NCBI GenBank assembly: GCA_951217055.1
Contig: OX578277.1
Coordinates: 14,749,218 to 14,813,217 of the forward strand
Origin: Gerris lacustris
Lineage: Eukaryota; Arthropoda; Insecta; Hemiptera; Gerridae
DNA length: 64,000 nt
Reading direction: 5' to 3'
The notes beneath the pieces are model-generated. The model was given only the letters and a program-made list of their open reading frames with translations, was not told the origin of the DNA and did not search any database. Position 1 is the stretch's first letter, and each line of letters begins with the position of its first letter. Below are positions 1 to 8,126 of this stretch, piece by piece. Both the position numbers and the translations under genes were made by a program.

Positions 1-467
1 GAAGGGTTTCGTTGGAATTGTGAAAATGAAATTATTAATCGGAAGAGGAACTTACAATAAAAAAAATAAAAAAATGTGTAGTTTCCTTTATAAAATGAAC
101 TTTAAAAATATTATTGTTTCTAGGGCCAGGTAATCAGACTAGCAGACTGCATATATTTTTATATTTTTAGTAAAAGCAGAAATATGGTTTTAGGGGTGGG
201 GGGAGGCACACAACATTTTGATCTTATTTGACTAAATAGCGTGGAAAATTAAACAATTTCCACAAGTTTTATATATTTAGTAATATACTAAATATACTCT
301 TAAATACCTTTCATTAAGTGGGGACTTAAAATAAAAAAATCGGGTATGGGGTACCTCGACACTTTTCCTCACTTCGGAGGCCAGTAAAGTGGCCGCTTTA
401 AATAATGTTTATACATTATTTTTGTTTATTTTATTTCATTTATTCAATTATTTGAATTTTGGCGGTA
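1..467. other. AT-rich flank, no gene seen
   Basis: AT-rich sequence without a convincing reading frame, splice pattern or RNA gene. A GC-richer patch near 345-400 is not recognised. Confidence 0.6.
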
Positions 468-680
468 TAAGTTTCAACTCTCTAGGTTAAATACCTTGGG
501 CGCGACGATGATAACATACATACACACACATAGATGCATACAGACGTCATGCTGAAAACCACTCAGGATGTCTTAAAAAAACACAAAACGGATAGATAAT
601 TCCGTTGAAATCTCGAAAACAATTTTTTGGATGAAAACAATACTTTTCCTATACTATAGGTAGTGAGGAAAAGTAATAAA
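468..680 (+). repeat. Dispersed repeat, family A
   Basis: This stretch matches the reverse complement of 28168-28384. Shared landmarks are the block AGTTTCAACTCTCTAGG, a GATGATAACATACA run with short CA/TA steps, and ATGCTGAAAACCACTCAG. The family is unknown to me; it is non-coding and probably a non-autonomous transposon fragment. Confidence 0.7.
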
Positions 681-1302
681 AAAATCGTGTGACATGAATG
701 TTGGATTTGAACGGCTGATAATTTTGAGTTCACTATACTTTTCATGTGTGCGCGTCAAAAATATCTTTAATTCTGCAATGTTTCATGTTTTTATCTCTTT
801 TAATTCAAAAGTTATTGGAAGTGTACAAAGTGACAGACAGACACAGAAACAAGACTATACTTTTTTTTTGTTTTATCAAAGAAACACTAAAAAAATGGCC
901 ATTCTAGATTAATTAAGATGAGGAAATACTGGTTTTAGAATTCTCGTATCTTTCTTGGAATAAATTGAATCTTCCAATGTGTTTTTTTAATGGATAGTTT
1001 TCTTTATTTCCGCAAACGTTTTAACTTTTGTTATCTGTTACAAATATTTAGTCTGGGCTTTTGCTTGCTTCTTTTCCGAGGTTCTCACTTTATTCTACCG
1101 CTCTTCGATTTATTAAAGTAACGTCATTGTTATAGGCACCATTGTGGAACTTTCGATGTCTTATTTATAGAGTTGTATAACGCTGGCATTATCAAAATAT
1201 TATTACGGAGTCAATTCGAGTGATTGACATAATGCTAATGCCTTGTTTCGTAAAAAATCAATCAATCAATTAATAAAAAAAAGTTTTGTCTTTATGTTCC
1301 AG
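681..1302. other. AT-rich stretch, no gene seen
   Basis: No usable reading frame or repeat recognised, apart from a short run resembling the GACAGACAGAC tail of other dispersed families near 830. The last bases form a candidate 3' splice site (see the next feature). Confidence 0.5.
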
Positions 1303-1413
1303 ATCCGCTGAGGTGTCAGTGTCATAATCCGAGTGATGGGGGGTGACCGGTTCTAAGTGCGCGGTGTTATCGGGTGGTGATCGCGTGTAGTGTCGAAGGC
1401 TGTAATCCGTCCC

Positions 1414-1676
1414 ATGGAGGGAGAGATGCTCCAGCAGAAGAAGAAGTCGAGTCTCGGCGCCCTGGGCAGCCTGGAGGAGGTTTGCGAAGTAGAGGATATG
1501 CCCAGCCCGCCGAGACCACGTCCAGGAAGGAGGATGTCCTGGCATATAGGAGTGAGCAAGTCGGAGAAGCGAAGGAAGAAATCGGCTGTGGCTGCCATGT
1601 CACCTCCTGCAATGCCTCCTCTCGTCCAAAGGAAGAGATCTGGATCCTGGTGGGCCAGCTTCATCCCCGATTTAAG
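1414..1676 (+). CDS. Candidate host first coding exon, basic Ser/Pro-rich protein
   Basis: The exon appears to run 1303-1676: a pyrimidine-rich stretch ending TTTATGTTCCAG (AG at 1301-1302) precedes it, and AAG|GTAAAG (GT at 1677-1678) follows. An in-frame stop at 1387-1389 makes ATG 1414 the likely start. It gives about 88 codons, beginning MEGEMLQQKKKSS and ending near GSWWASFIPDL, and leaves a phase-2 junction. The peptide is hydrophilic, with Lys/Arg clusters, a Pro-rich middle and candidate phosphorylation sites such as RRMSW and KRSGSWW. There is no transmembrane segment or domain I can name. The composition is much GC-richer than its surroundings, as expected of coding DNA. The next exon is not visible in this window, so the rest of the gene is unknown. 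The LTR retrotransposon begins 138 bases into the presumed intron, in the sense direction. Seen: splice sites, composition and frame. Inferred: that it is a real exon. Identity unknown. Confidence 0.55.
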
Positions 1677-1810
1677 GTAAAGCTTATTGATATCATCCTA
1701 GTAATCTGTCGATAATGAGAATTTCATATTTTTATTTTATCTAAATTTGATGAGGAATTTCTAGGTGATTTAATGAAAACCAAAATAAATAACCCCAATT
1801 CCGACTTAGT

Positions 1811-1814
1811 CCAT
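1811..1814. repeat. Target-site duplication, left (CCAT)
   Basis: CCAT directly before the 5' LTR is repeated at 12052-12055 directly after the 3' LTR. A 4-bp duplication fits many insect Ty3/gypsy integrases. Confidence 0.9.
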
Positions 1815-2299
1815 TGTCAACGGACATATTTCCTCGGATAGCCAATACCACGGTTCAGCCGGAATGATTTCGTTTTTCTTAATTGAAGGGGGGCCGCGGG
1901 GCTCGTCGGGGTGCGCGGGGTAGAGGACCCCGGGCCTTGGCTTCCCCTTCCAGCGCCACTGGAGGGGAGCCTAGTGGGCGGGCCTACTCCCTCCCGCACC
2001 CCTGGGGAGCCTGGTGGGGAGAGAGGCTAGGTACCCAGCCCGGAGCCTTCATTCAGTGCCACTTGCTCCGGAGCCTCCGGCTTGGCCACTTCTCCTCTCT
2101 CTCTCTCCCTTCTCTTTAGCCTTCCCTACTAGGTATTGTTATTTTGTATTATTTTGTATATGTATTCTCTTATTTTCGTGATTACACAGGTTAATATGGA
2201 GTAGTGTTTTTTTCTTTCAGGACCCGTCTCCCTATCACTCCCGTCCTTTCCTCCGCGAGGGAATGTACTCCCGTGGGACCCTTTGTTGCACGTCCGGCT

Positions 2300-3152
2300 A
2301 TGGGATGTCACTGTAGCCCGGCTTTTTGTCTGCAGCCAGTTAGGATGTCACTTTCTGGCCTCACTCTTCTTTTACCTCTGCTACGTCGTGGTCAGACGTA
2401 GCCGGCCTAAGCTTTTCCTTGCCGCTAGCAGGTGGTCACTGTTAGCCTTCCCTTTATCATCCGTCGGTTGGGTTGTCACCTTCCGGCCCCCTAGGTTTTT
2501 TCCTAACGCGCCACCGGGTGTCACGGTTGGCTTGTTTCCAATAAGCTGGTGGGATGTCACTTCCAGCGCCTTCCCTTTTGGTCTGGTCGCAGTACGGCTG
2601 TCACGTTCTGCTCTCCCGCTTCTCCCCTTTCCGCTGTCAGGATGTCACTGTCAGCCCTTTCACATTAGCTGGTTAGGTTGTCACTTTCCAGCATTTCGTT
2701 TTAGTCAGTGGGGTTGTCACCTCTGACGCGGCCTTTTTTCCCTTTCGCTGTCCGGGCGTCACGGATAGCCCCCTTTTCCAATTTAGCTGGTGGGGATGTC
2801 ACTCCCAGCGCCGTCCTTCTTGTCCTCTCGCCATTCGGCTGTCACGTTTGGCCTAACCTTTGCAGTTCCCGCCGTTCGGCTGTCACGTTCGGCCCGAACC
2901 CCTTTGATGTATATAGCTGGTTGGGCTGTCACCTTCCGGCTTCCCCTCTTTCCCCGGCCACCTTCTGGCTGTCACAGGAGGTCATTTGTCCTTTCTCTGG
3001 TAGGCTGTCACTGCCAGACCTTTCCCCTTTATCCCAGGTAGCCACTGTGCGGTTGTCACGTACAGTCGTTCCACACTATCCTGCTTTTGCCCTACCACTG
3101 ACAGGGGGCCACTGTCAGTCGTCCTTGTATTCCGCCGGCGGGGTTGTCACCT
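2300..3152 (+). promoter_or_regulatory. Array of about 21 degenerate ~40-bp units with core TGTCAC, inside the 5' LTR
   Basis: Exact TGTCAC occurs at 2306, 2346, 2474, 2519, 2555, 2599, 2643, 2679, 2715, 2797, 2840, 2881, 2927, 2970, 3006, 3054 and 3145. All are on the + strand and mostly 36-48 bases apart. Degenerate units (GGTCAC, CGTCAC, GCCAC) fill gaps at about 2434, 2757, 3041 and 3108. A unit reads roughly GGNTGTCACNTTNNGGCC followed by a C/T-rich spacer. The same array is in the 3' LTR (about 10932-11784). The conserved core with drifting spacers suggests selection for a binding site. TGTCA is the core recognised by TALE-class homeodomain proteins, but the actual factor is unknown. 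The gypsy insulator, a cluster of Su(Hw) sites, is a formal precedent. Confidence 0.7.
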
Positions 3153-3282
3153 CCGGCCACTAGGATCGGGATAGTGTGATGCTTTATGCTTTGTTTCAGA
3201 TGGCCCGTGAGATCGACGCCGGTAGATGCGTCGCCGACTCAGTGTCATGGCGAGTTTGTCTCTTCTCGCGTCAAAGAGAGAC

Positions 3283-3294
3283 TGGCGACCGTGA
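3283..3294 (+). other. PBS-like 12-mer inside the LTR
   Basis: TGGCGACCGTGA repeats the first 12 bases of the primer-binding site found 140 bases downstream. It is also at 11915-11926 in the 3' LTR. It may be a relic of an older LTR boundary or a secondary primer contact. Confidence 0.5.
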
Positions 3295-3422
3295 TTGGTA
3301 GGAGTCTTTTGTTTCAGGTCCACTTCCTTTGCCCCCGGGACTGGTCGGGGCTATGACAGGAGCTCGCGATCCCCCGGTTGTGCGCCCCGTGGCCACTAGG
3401 GCCCCGGGCGCCGGTGTCAAAT

Positions 3423-3440
3423 TGGCGACCGTGACAGGAC
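3423..3440 (+). promoter_or_regulatory. Primer-binding site, tRNA-Arg
   Basis: TGGCGACCGTGACAGGAC begins 3 bases after the LTR. It is complementary over 18 bases to the 3' end (with CCA) of the insect tRNA-Arg as I recall it. The mdg1 and 412 elements of Drosophila are known to use tRNA-Arg, which supports grouping with them. Confidence 0.85.
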
Positions 3441-3732
3441 CGATTGTTTTGTTTTCCTGCGTTGATTTCCAGGTTACTTCCCACGTTGTCCCCCCCCCCC
3501 TTCCCCCTCCCCTTCGATTGTTTCTGCGGCACCAGGAATCTGCTGTAGAGGTTTCTGCGTTGCCCTGTTCCTGTCTCCAGTTGTTTCTTTGTCCTGTTCC
3601 ATTCCCTTTTCAGGAGACCTGTCCGTTAGGTCGGTGTAGTTTTGTAGGGTGACGGTCCGTTTTGTTTAGTTACCGTAAATCTTTTGTATATCGTGATTTG
3701 TATTGTTAAAAATTTAAAACTTGTATTTAAAA
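3441..3732 (+). other. Untranslated leader of the retrotransposon
   Basis: 292 bases between the primer site and gag, C/T-rich in the first half and AT-rich just before the start codon. It probably contains the RNA packaging signal. No long reading frame of interest. Confidence 0.6.
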
Positions 3733-4863
3733 ATGTTCGCCAAAAAGTTAGACCAGCTAACCATCAAGGAACTTCGTAGAGAACTCGATAAGCGTGGTCA
3801 CAGTAGCGAAGGCGGTGCGAGTGATCTGTATCTCCGGCTCGAGGAGGTGATTAGGAGTGGAGGAGCGAATCCCAACGATTATACGTTTTGGTGCCCGGAC
3901 GAAAAATCCGAGATGTTACTCACCGTGGATACGGATGAGGCTCCAGTGATGCAGCCTACTGTTTCTCAACCTAATGCGCCTGCGGCCTCCACTCACCGAG
4001 AGCCCACTGACCCAGCTTCGTTGGTATTAGGGGATAGGGTATCTGATATGATATCGGCGTTTCTGCAGCAGACAGCAGAGAATAGGATGATGTTGCAGTC
4101 GTTCCTCGCCAGAATGGAACGCATGGACGCGGCAGCAAGGAGTAAGGAGGCGTGGAATCCAAAGCTCCTTGACTATGTAATGACACCGTTCGAGGGTTTA
4201 CCCTACGAGGACCCCGTAAAGATCATCAAGAAGTGGGAGTCCGGCTTACGTGAAAACAAAGTCCCCCGTTCTTGCTGGGTGGAGGTTGCCACTAGGTATT
4301 TGGGCAACAACGTCAAGGTCATTTGGCGTCAGCTTTGTTTGACAGACGCGACATGGGATGATTTCTGTGGTTTTCTTTTAGAACGTTACTCCGCGGTAAG
4401 TGAGATCTCCTCCTTAAGAGCCAGTTTCCATGGGGAGATTCAGAAGGCCGGTGAACTGGTAGAAGTCTTCTTGCAGAGAAAATATGCCATCTTCCGTCGC
4501 CTGTACCCCGATGAACCCGCCTCGACATACATACACCAGGTCATTGAGCTACTAGATCCTAACATAAGGCCGATTCTTCGTCTAGGGACTGCAAGCTGCG
4601 TGAGCGATTTCATTGCCTTAGCAAGGAGGGTGGAGCAGGATCATAACAAAGTACGCGAGCAGGTCCCCAGCGAACCTCCAACGAGGGAACCGGTGGCAGC
4701 GCGCCGACTACCTCAACAGCCTCTTCCCCCGTCTGACTGGAGAAGGAATAACCAGTTAGGCGCTTATAGAGGACCCCGGGGACCAAGGCATCCTCCGCAA
4801 CCCACAGGGTCGGCCCCTCAGACGAACAGCACTCCAAATTACAATCAGGGAAACGGGAATTGA
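3733..4863 (+). CDS. gag: Gag structural polyprotein
   Basis: 376 codons from ATG 3733 (an in-frame TTG at 3721 lies upstream but is not a likely start); stop TGA 4861-4863. Gag forms the cytoplasmic virus-like particle that encloses the element RNA. Residues ~6-40, starting LDQLTIKELRRELDKRG, resemble a SAP-type helix-extended-helix fold, which in other proteins binds DNA or RNA. Residues ~140-310 look like a Retrotrans_gag capsid domain (landmarks VIWRQLCLTDATWDDFCGFL and VFLQRKYAIFRRLYPDEP). The C-terminal ~70 residues are basic and rich in Arg, Pro, Gln, Asn and Gly, and no CCHC zinc knuckle is visible. RNA binding may therefore rest on the basic tail, the N-terminal domain, or ORF3. The reading frame is intact. 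The 3' end overlaps the pol frame and carries the frameshift signal. Function follows from position and fold resemblance. Confidence 0.9.
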   Translation: MFAKKLDQLTIKELRRELDKRGHSSEGGASDLYLRLEEVIRSGGANPNDYTFWCPDEKSEMLLTVDTDEAPVMQPTVSQPNAPAASTHREPTDPASLVLGDRVSDMISAFLQQTAENRMMLQSFLARMERMDAAARSKEAWNPKLLDYVMTPFEGLPYEDPVKIIKKWESGLRENKVPRSCWVEVATRYLGNNVKVIWRQLCLTDATWDDFCGFLLERYSAVSEISSLRASFHGEIQKAGELVEVFLQRKYAIFRRLYPDEPASTYIHQVIELLDPNIRPILRLGTASCVSDFIALARRVEQDHNKVREQVPSEPPTREPVAARRLPQQPLPPSDWRRNNQLGAYRGPRGPRHPPQPTGSAPQTNSTPNYNQGNGN

Positions 4864-4909
4864 GGGCTCGTCCAGGAGTCTCGACCCCTCACCCCCAAGA
4901 ACGACTCCT
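4848..4909 (+). promoter_or_regulatory. Programmed -1 ribosomal frameshift signal (gag to pol)
   Basis: G_GGA_AAC (4848-4854) is in the correct phase for the gag frame, and slipping back one base enters the pol frame. After a 6-nt spacer (4855-4860), TGAGGG (4861-4866) can pair with CCCTCA (4886-4891). In the loop, AGGAGTC (4874-4880) can pair with GACTCCT (4903-4909), giving an H-type pseudoknot with stems of 6 and 7 bp. The gag stop codon lies at the base of stem 1. GGGAAAC is an established slippery heptamer in several retroviruses. Efficiency is not predictable by eye. Confidence 0.8.
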
Positions 4910-7900
4910 ACATTTGAGGTTCAAGGAAGTTGGGCCCGTAATTGGGTTCCGTACAAAGGATGGCAAAGAACATCTTGCTCTCGTCGACACCCAGGCAACC
5001 ACTTCTTTCATCAGCGAGGATCTAGCTTCTCACCCAGACGTCCAGAAGATTAGCGAAGAAAATAAGACCGTCCAACTAGGCACTAGGACATGCCGTGCCT
5101 CCACCACCGGCCAAATTTTCTTAGGCTTAAACATTCAAGGCAGACGTTATGGGGTTACGGCGGAAATCCTCCCAGGTTCGTCACACGATTTAATCCTAGG
5201 TCAAGATTGGCTCCGTAGGCATGGAGTAGTTATTGATTTCGAGGTAGGTAACTGCTCTATCGGCAGAAAGGAGAGGACTACAGTGAGTTGGCGGGCTGAT
5301 CGTCCGCCCCCAGATTCTCCCGAAGTACCCGGTGGAATTATTAATGAAGAGCTCACGACAGAGGAGAAGAAGAAAGTAAGGGACGTTCTGGCGAGCTACG
5401 CCCCCTGTTTTAACGGCGTAGGCAGGACTCGTACCTTATTACATAGAATAAAAGTGCGTGATGTAGCCCCACGGCGCCAAGCCCCTTATCCCTACAACCA
5501 GGAGAAGCGTGCTGCTATATGTCAGCAGGTTCGAGAGTTGGAAGCCGCTGGTATGATCCAACCAAGTGAGTCCGCATGGGCTAGTCCCGTCGTCTTAGCT
5601 AAGAAGAAGGATGGTCAGTTTCGTTTTTGCGTAGATTACCGCCGAGTTAACGAAGTCACGGAAGACGACGCTTATCCCATGCCCAATTTGCACGAGCAGG
5701 TTCGTTCCTTGTACGATGCTAAGTTCTTCACTAAGTTAGACCTTAAGTCGGGTTTCTGGCAGGTGGAGCTGGAAGAGGAATCACGCCCTCTAACGGCGTT
5801 CATTACTCCTATGGGTCTCTACGAATTCATCGTAATGCCTTTTGGTTTAAAAGGGGCCCCCATATCTTTTCAGCGTTTGATGGAGAAGGTGCTACGCGGG
5901 TACATCGGAGACTTCGTGAAGGTCTATCTTGACGACATCATCATCCACAGCTCCACCTTCAAAGAACACCTTCATCACCTCAGCCTTGTCCTAGAAAGAC
6001 TGCAGCGCCATCATTTGACTTGCAACGTAGAAAAGTGTTCTGTTGCCGTTCGAGAGATAGAGTTCCTGGGCCATATAATTAACCAGGAGGGCATATTTAC
6101 TCAACCGGAAAAACTCCGAGCTGTCGCCCAGTTTCCAGCTCCGAAGAACAAAAAGGGAGTTAGACAGTTTTTAGGCTTGTGTCAATGGTACGGAGGCTTT
6201 GTAGACCATTTCTCTCATACCGCAGCTCCCCTTACCGAATTGACCAAGAAAAACGTCAGATGGAAATGGGGCCATAGGGAGGAAGAAGCGTTTTCTGCGT
6301 TAAAAGCCAGTCTCGTCGAAGCTCCAAATCTTTCCCACTTCCAGCCTAATCTACCCCTGTGTCTCCAGACAGACGCTTCGGAAATCGGCTTGGGAGCCGT
6401 TCTCTTCCAGGTAGACAAGGAGACGAAGCATATCCTAGGATATGGTAGCAGGAAGCTGACAGACACCGAGTCCCGTTACACCGCCTTAGAGAGAGAGGCC
6501 CTGGCAGTTATATGGGCTATTGGAAAGTTTCGCCCAACTTTAGAAGGGCGCCATTTCACGCTCATCACCGACAATAGCGCCCTCACCTGGATGGCTACCA
6601 CTAAGGATGTGAATAGCAAGGTCCACCGTTGGTTTATCACCCTTATGGGCTTCAACTTCACTCTGGAGCATCGCCCAGGAAAGCTTAATCAAGCAGCGGA
6701 CGCTTTGTCACGAGACCCCGTTGAGGACCAGACGATAGCTGACACTCTGGATATCGACACACCCCCTAGTACAGGGAAGACGGTTCAACTCAAATTGGCC
6801 CGTGTTGAGGAGGCCCCCGACGAGATTCTACGGCGAGTGGGCAACGAGCAAGAGGAGGATACCGCCCTTAAAGCCATCATTTCCTGGCTCAAGGGAGAGT
6901 CGCAGCCCCACTTGAAGAAGAGCCGTAGAGCCTGGGCCCGCCAAAAACATAATTACGCGCTGCTAGATGGTAAAATCTACTTTGTCGAGACAAACAAACA
7001 GCCTCGACTCTACGTTCCAGACCATTTAAAGCAGGAAGTTCTTCACCGCTACCACGACCATCCCCTTGTTGGCCACCCCGGTTACGAGGAAACGCTTAGG
7101 ACGATCCGTAACCGTGTTTTCTGGCCTGGGATGACGCAAGATATTAAGAAGTATGTCCGCTCCTGCGAAATATGCGTTGGGCAAAAACCCCTTACGGGCC
7201 GCCCCCGCGCTCCTATTGTTCCTCGCAAGCCGACTGCAGCATGGGAGGTTGGAGCTGTTGACCTCATGGGACCCTATCCCCGGTCACGTTCAGGCAAGAC
7301 GTGCCTTCTGGTTTATACAGACCTACACAGCAGGTGGGTTGAGGCTTTCCCCTTGAACCGGGCCACGACGGGCAAAATAGTGTCTCTTCTCGAGAAGGAG
7401 GTTTTCTCTCGCTTCGGTTACCCGAAAGCCATTGTAAGCGACAACGGCCCTCAATTTATTTCCCGTCATTGGGACGAAGCCTTACATCGTTGGGGATGTC
7501 AACCCTGGAGGACTCCCGTGTATCAGCCACGAGCGAACCCCACAGAAAGACGGAACCAGGAGCTCAAGAAAGGTATCCGGATAGCCCTGCATGGAGAGAA
7601 CCATGCCCGGTGGGACGAAGATTTGGCAAACATTTTATTTCAGCTGCGTCAGCGCCAAAATATAAGCTTGAATATGAGTCCGGCAGAAGCCATGCTTGGT
7701 CGCCGTTTGAAACAGCCTGGAGATTGGATGGGCCCTCGGGAAAGAGGTGTGCCTTCCCCCGGTCCCTCCCAAGAACCGACTTCAACGGAAGTTCACGTCC
7801 ACGGAAGCGGAGACCCGACGGAAAGCCACGTCACCCCATGTTCGCCCCCTTCAAGGAACCCCAAAATGAGACCCAGGAGAATTCACCACTTCGTAGCGGG

Positions 7901-8126
7901 AGATCGGGTTATGGTGCGTAACCACGAGCTGTCGAAGAAGGTGGAAGGTTTCTACGCCGGATTCGCTCCCAAGTGGAAGGGCCCTCATACAGTCACCGCC
8001 CGCCTTGGTGGCCACGTTTATCAAGTAGATATTGGAGGCGGCAAGACAGCGAAGTTCGCATACGACAACCTTCGCCCTATTCCCGGTACCCGAGAGAGAG
8101 GAGGGGAACCTTTGGTAGACCTGTGA
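4860..8126 (+). CDS. pol: Pol polyprotein: protease, reverse transcriptase, RNase H, integrase
   Basis: It is in the -1 frame relative to gag. The frame is open from 4770, and translation should enter by frameshift at 4848-4854; there is no ATG at the front. Numbering residue 1 at 4860, the domains in order are as follows. Aspartic protease: ~25-130, with LVDTQATTSF at 41-50 (catalytic D43; the usual DTG is DTQ here) and LILGQDWL. RT: ~200-460, with D294 in LDLKSGFW and YLDD at 356-359. RNase H: ~500-620, with TDAS (D505), LEREALA, TDNSAL (D571) and ADALSR (D614). Integrase zinc domain: H732, H739, C769, C772. Integrase catalytic core: D801, D861, E896 (34 residues between the last two). A GPY/F-like C-terminal module lies near KWKGPH (1039-1043). 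RT/RNase H copy the RNA to DNA, and integrase inserts it. There is no internal stop. Domain order protease-RT-RNase H-integrase marks Ty3/gypsy. Confidence 0.97.
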   Translation: MRARPGVSTPHPQERLLHLRFKEVGPVIGFRTKDGKEHLALVDTQATTSFISEDLASHPDVQKISEENKTVQLGTRTCRASTTGQIFLGLNIQGRRYGVTAEILPGSSHDLILGQDWLRRHGVVIDFEVGNCSIGRKERTTVSWRADRPPPDSPEVPGGIINEELTTEEKKKVRDVLASYAPCFNGVGRTRTLLHRIKVRDVAPRRQAPYPYNQEKRAAICQQVRELEAAGMIQPSESAWASPVVLAKKKDGQFRFCVDYRRVNEVTEDDAYPMPNLHEQVRSLYDAKFFTKLDLKSGFWQVELEEESRPLTAFITPMGLYEFIVMPFGLKGAPISFQRLMEKVLRGYIGDFVKVYLDDIIIHSSTFKEHLHHLSLVLERLQRHHLTCNVEKCSVAVREIEFLGHIINQEGIFTQPEKLRAVAQFPAPKNKKGVRQFLGLCQWYGGFVDHFSHTAAPLTELTKKNVRWKWGHREEEAFSALKASLVEAPNLSHFQPNLPLCLQTDASEIGLGAVLFQVDKETKHILGYGSRKLTDTESRYTALEREALAVIWAIGKFRPTLEGRHFTLITDNSALTWMATTKDVNSKVHRWFITLMGFNFTLEHRPGKLNQAADALSRDPVEDQTIADTLDIDTPPSTGKTVQLKLARVEEAPDEILRRVGNEQEEDTALKAIISWLKGESQPHLKKSRRAWARQKHNYALLDGKIYFVETNKQPRLYVPDHLKQEVLHRYHDHPLVGHPGYEETLRTIRNRVFWPGMTQDIKKYVRSCEICVGQKPLTGRPRAPIVPRKPTAAWEVGAVDLMGPYPRSRSGKTCLLVYTDLHSRWVEAFPLNRATTGKIVSLLEKEVFSRFGYPKAIVSDNGPQFISRHWDEALHRWGCQPWRTPVYQPRANPTERRNQELKKGIRIALHGENHARWDEDLANILFQLRQRQNISLNMSPAEAMLGRRLKQPGDWMGPRERGVPSPGPSQEPTSTEVHVHGSGDPTESHVTPCSPPSRNPKMRPRRIHHFVAGDRVMVRNHELSKKVEGFYAGFAPKWKGPHTVTARLGGHVYQVDIGGGKTAKFAYDNLRPIPGTRERGGEPLVDL

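Larger units (their letters stand above)
1815..3419 (+). repeat. 5' LTR (1605 bp)
   Basis: It starts TGTCAACGG, ends CCGGTGTCA, and is identical by eye to 10447-12051 except at 2113. It is unusually long for a gypsy LTR and GC-rich against an AT-rich background. It should contain the promoter and polyadenylation signals, but I could not place a clear TATA box or AATAAA. Several open frames inside it of 60-151 codons are by-products of the repeat array and unlikely to be genes. Confidence 0.96.

Noticed and set aside
1353..1715. Other frames over the candidate host exon
   Set aside because: Only the frame from 1414 fits the splice donor and has protein-like composition; the rest are shadows.
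2283..3163. Open frames of 147, 151 and 83 codons in the LTRs (also in the 3' LTR)
   Set aside because: They are produced in several frames by the TGTCAC array (repeated Gly-Cys-His) and lack domain features.
7469..7921. 150-codon frame overlapping pol
   Set aside because: Shadow of the integrase region in another frame.
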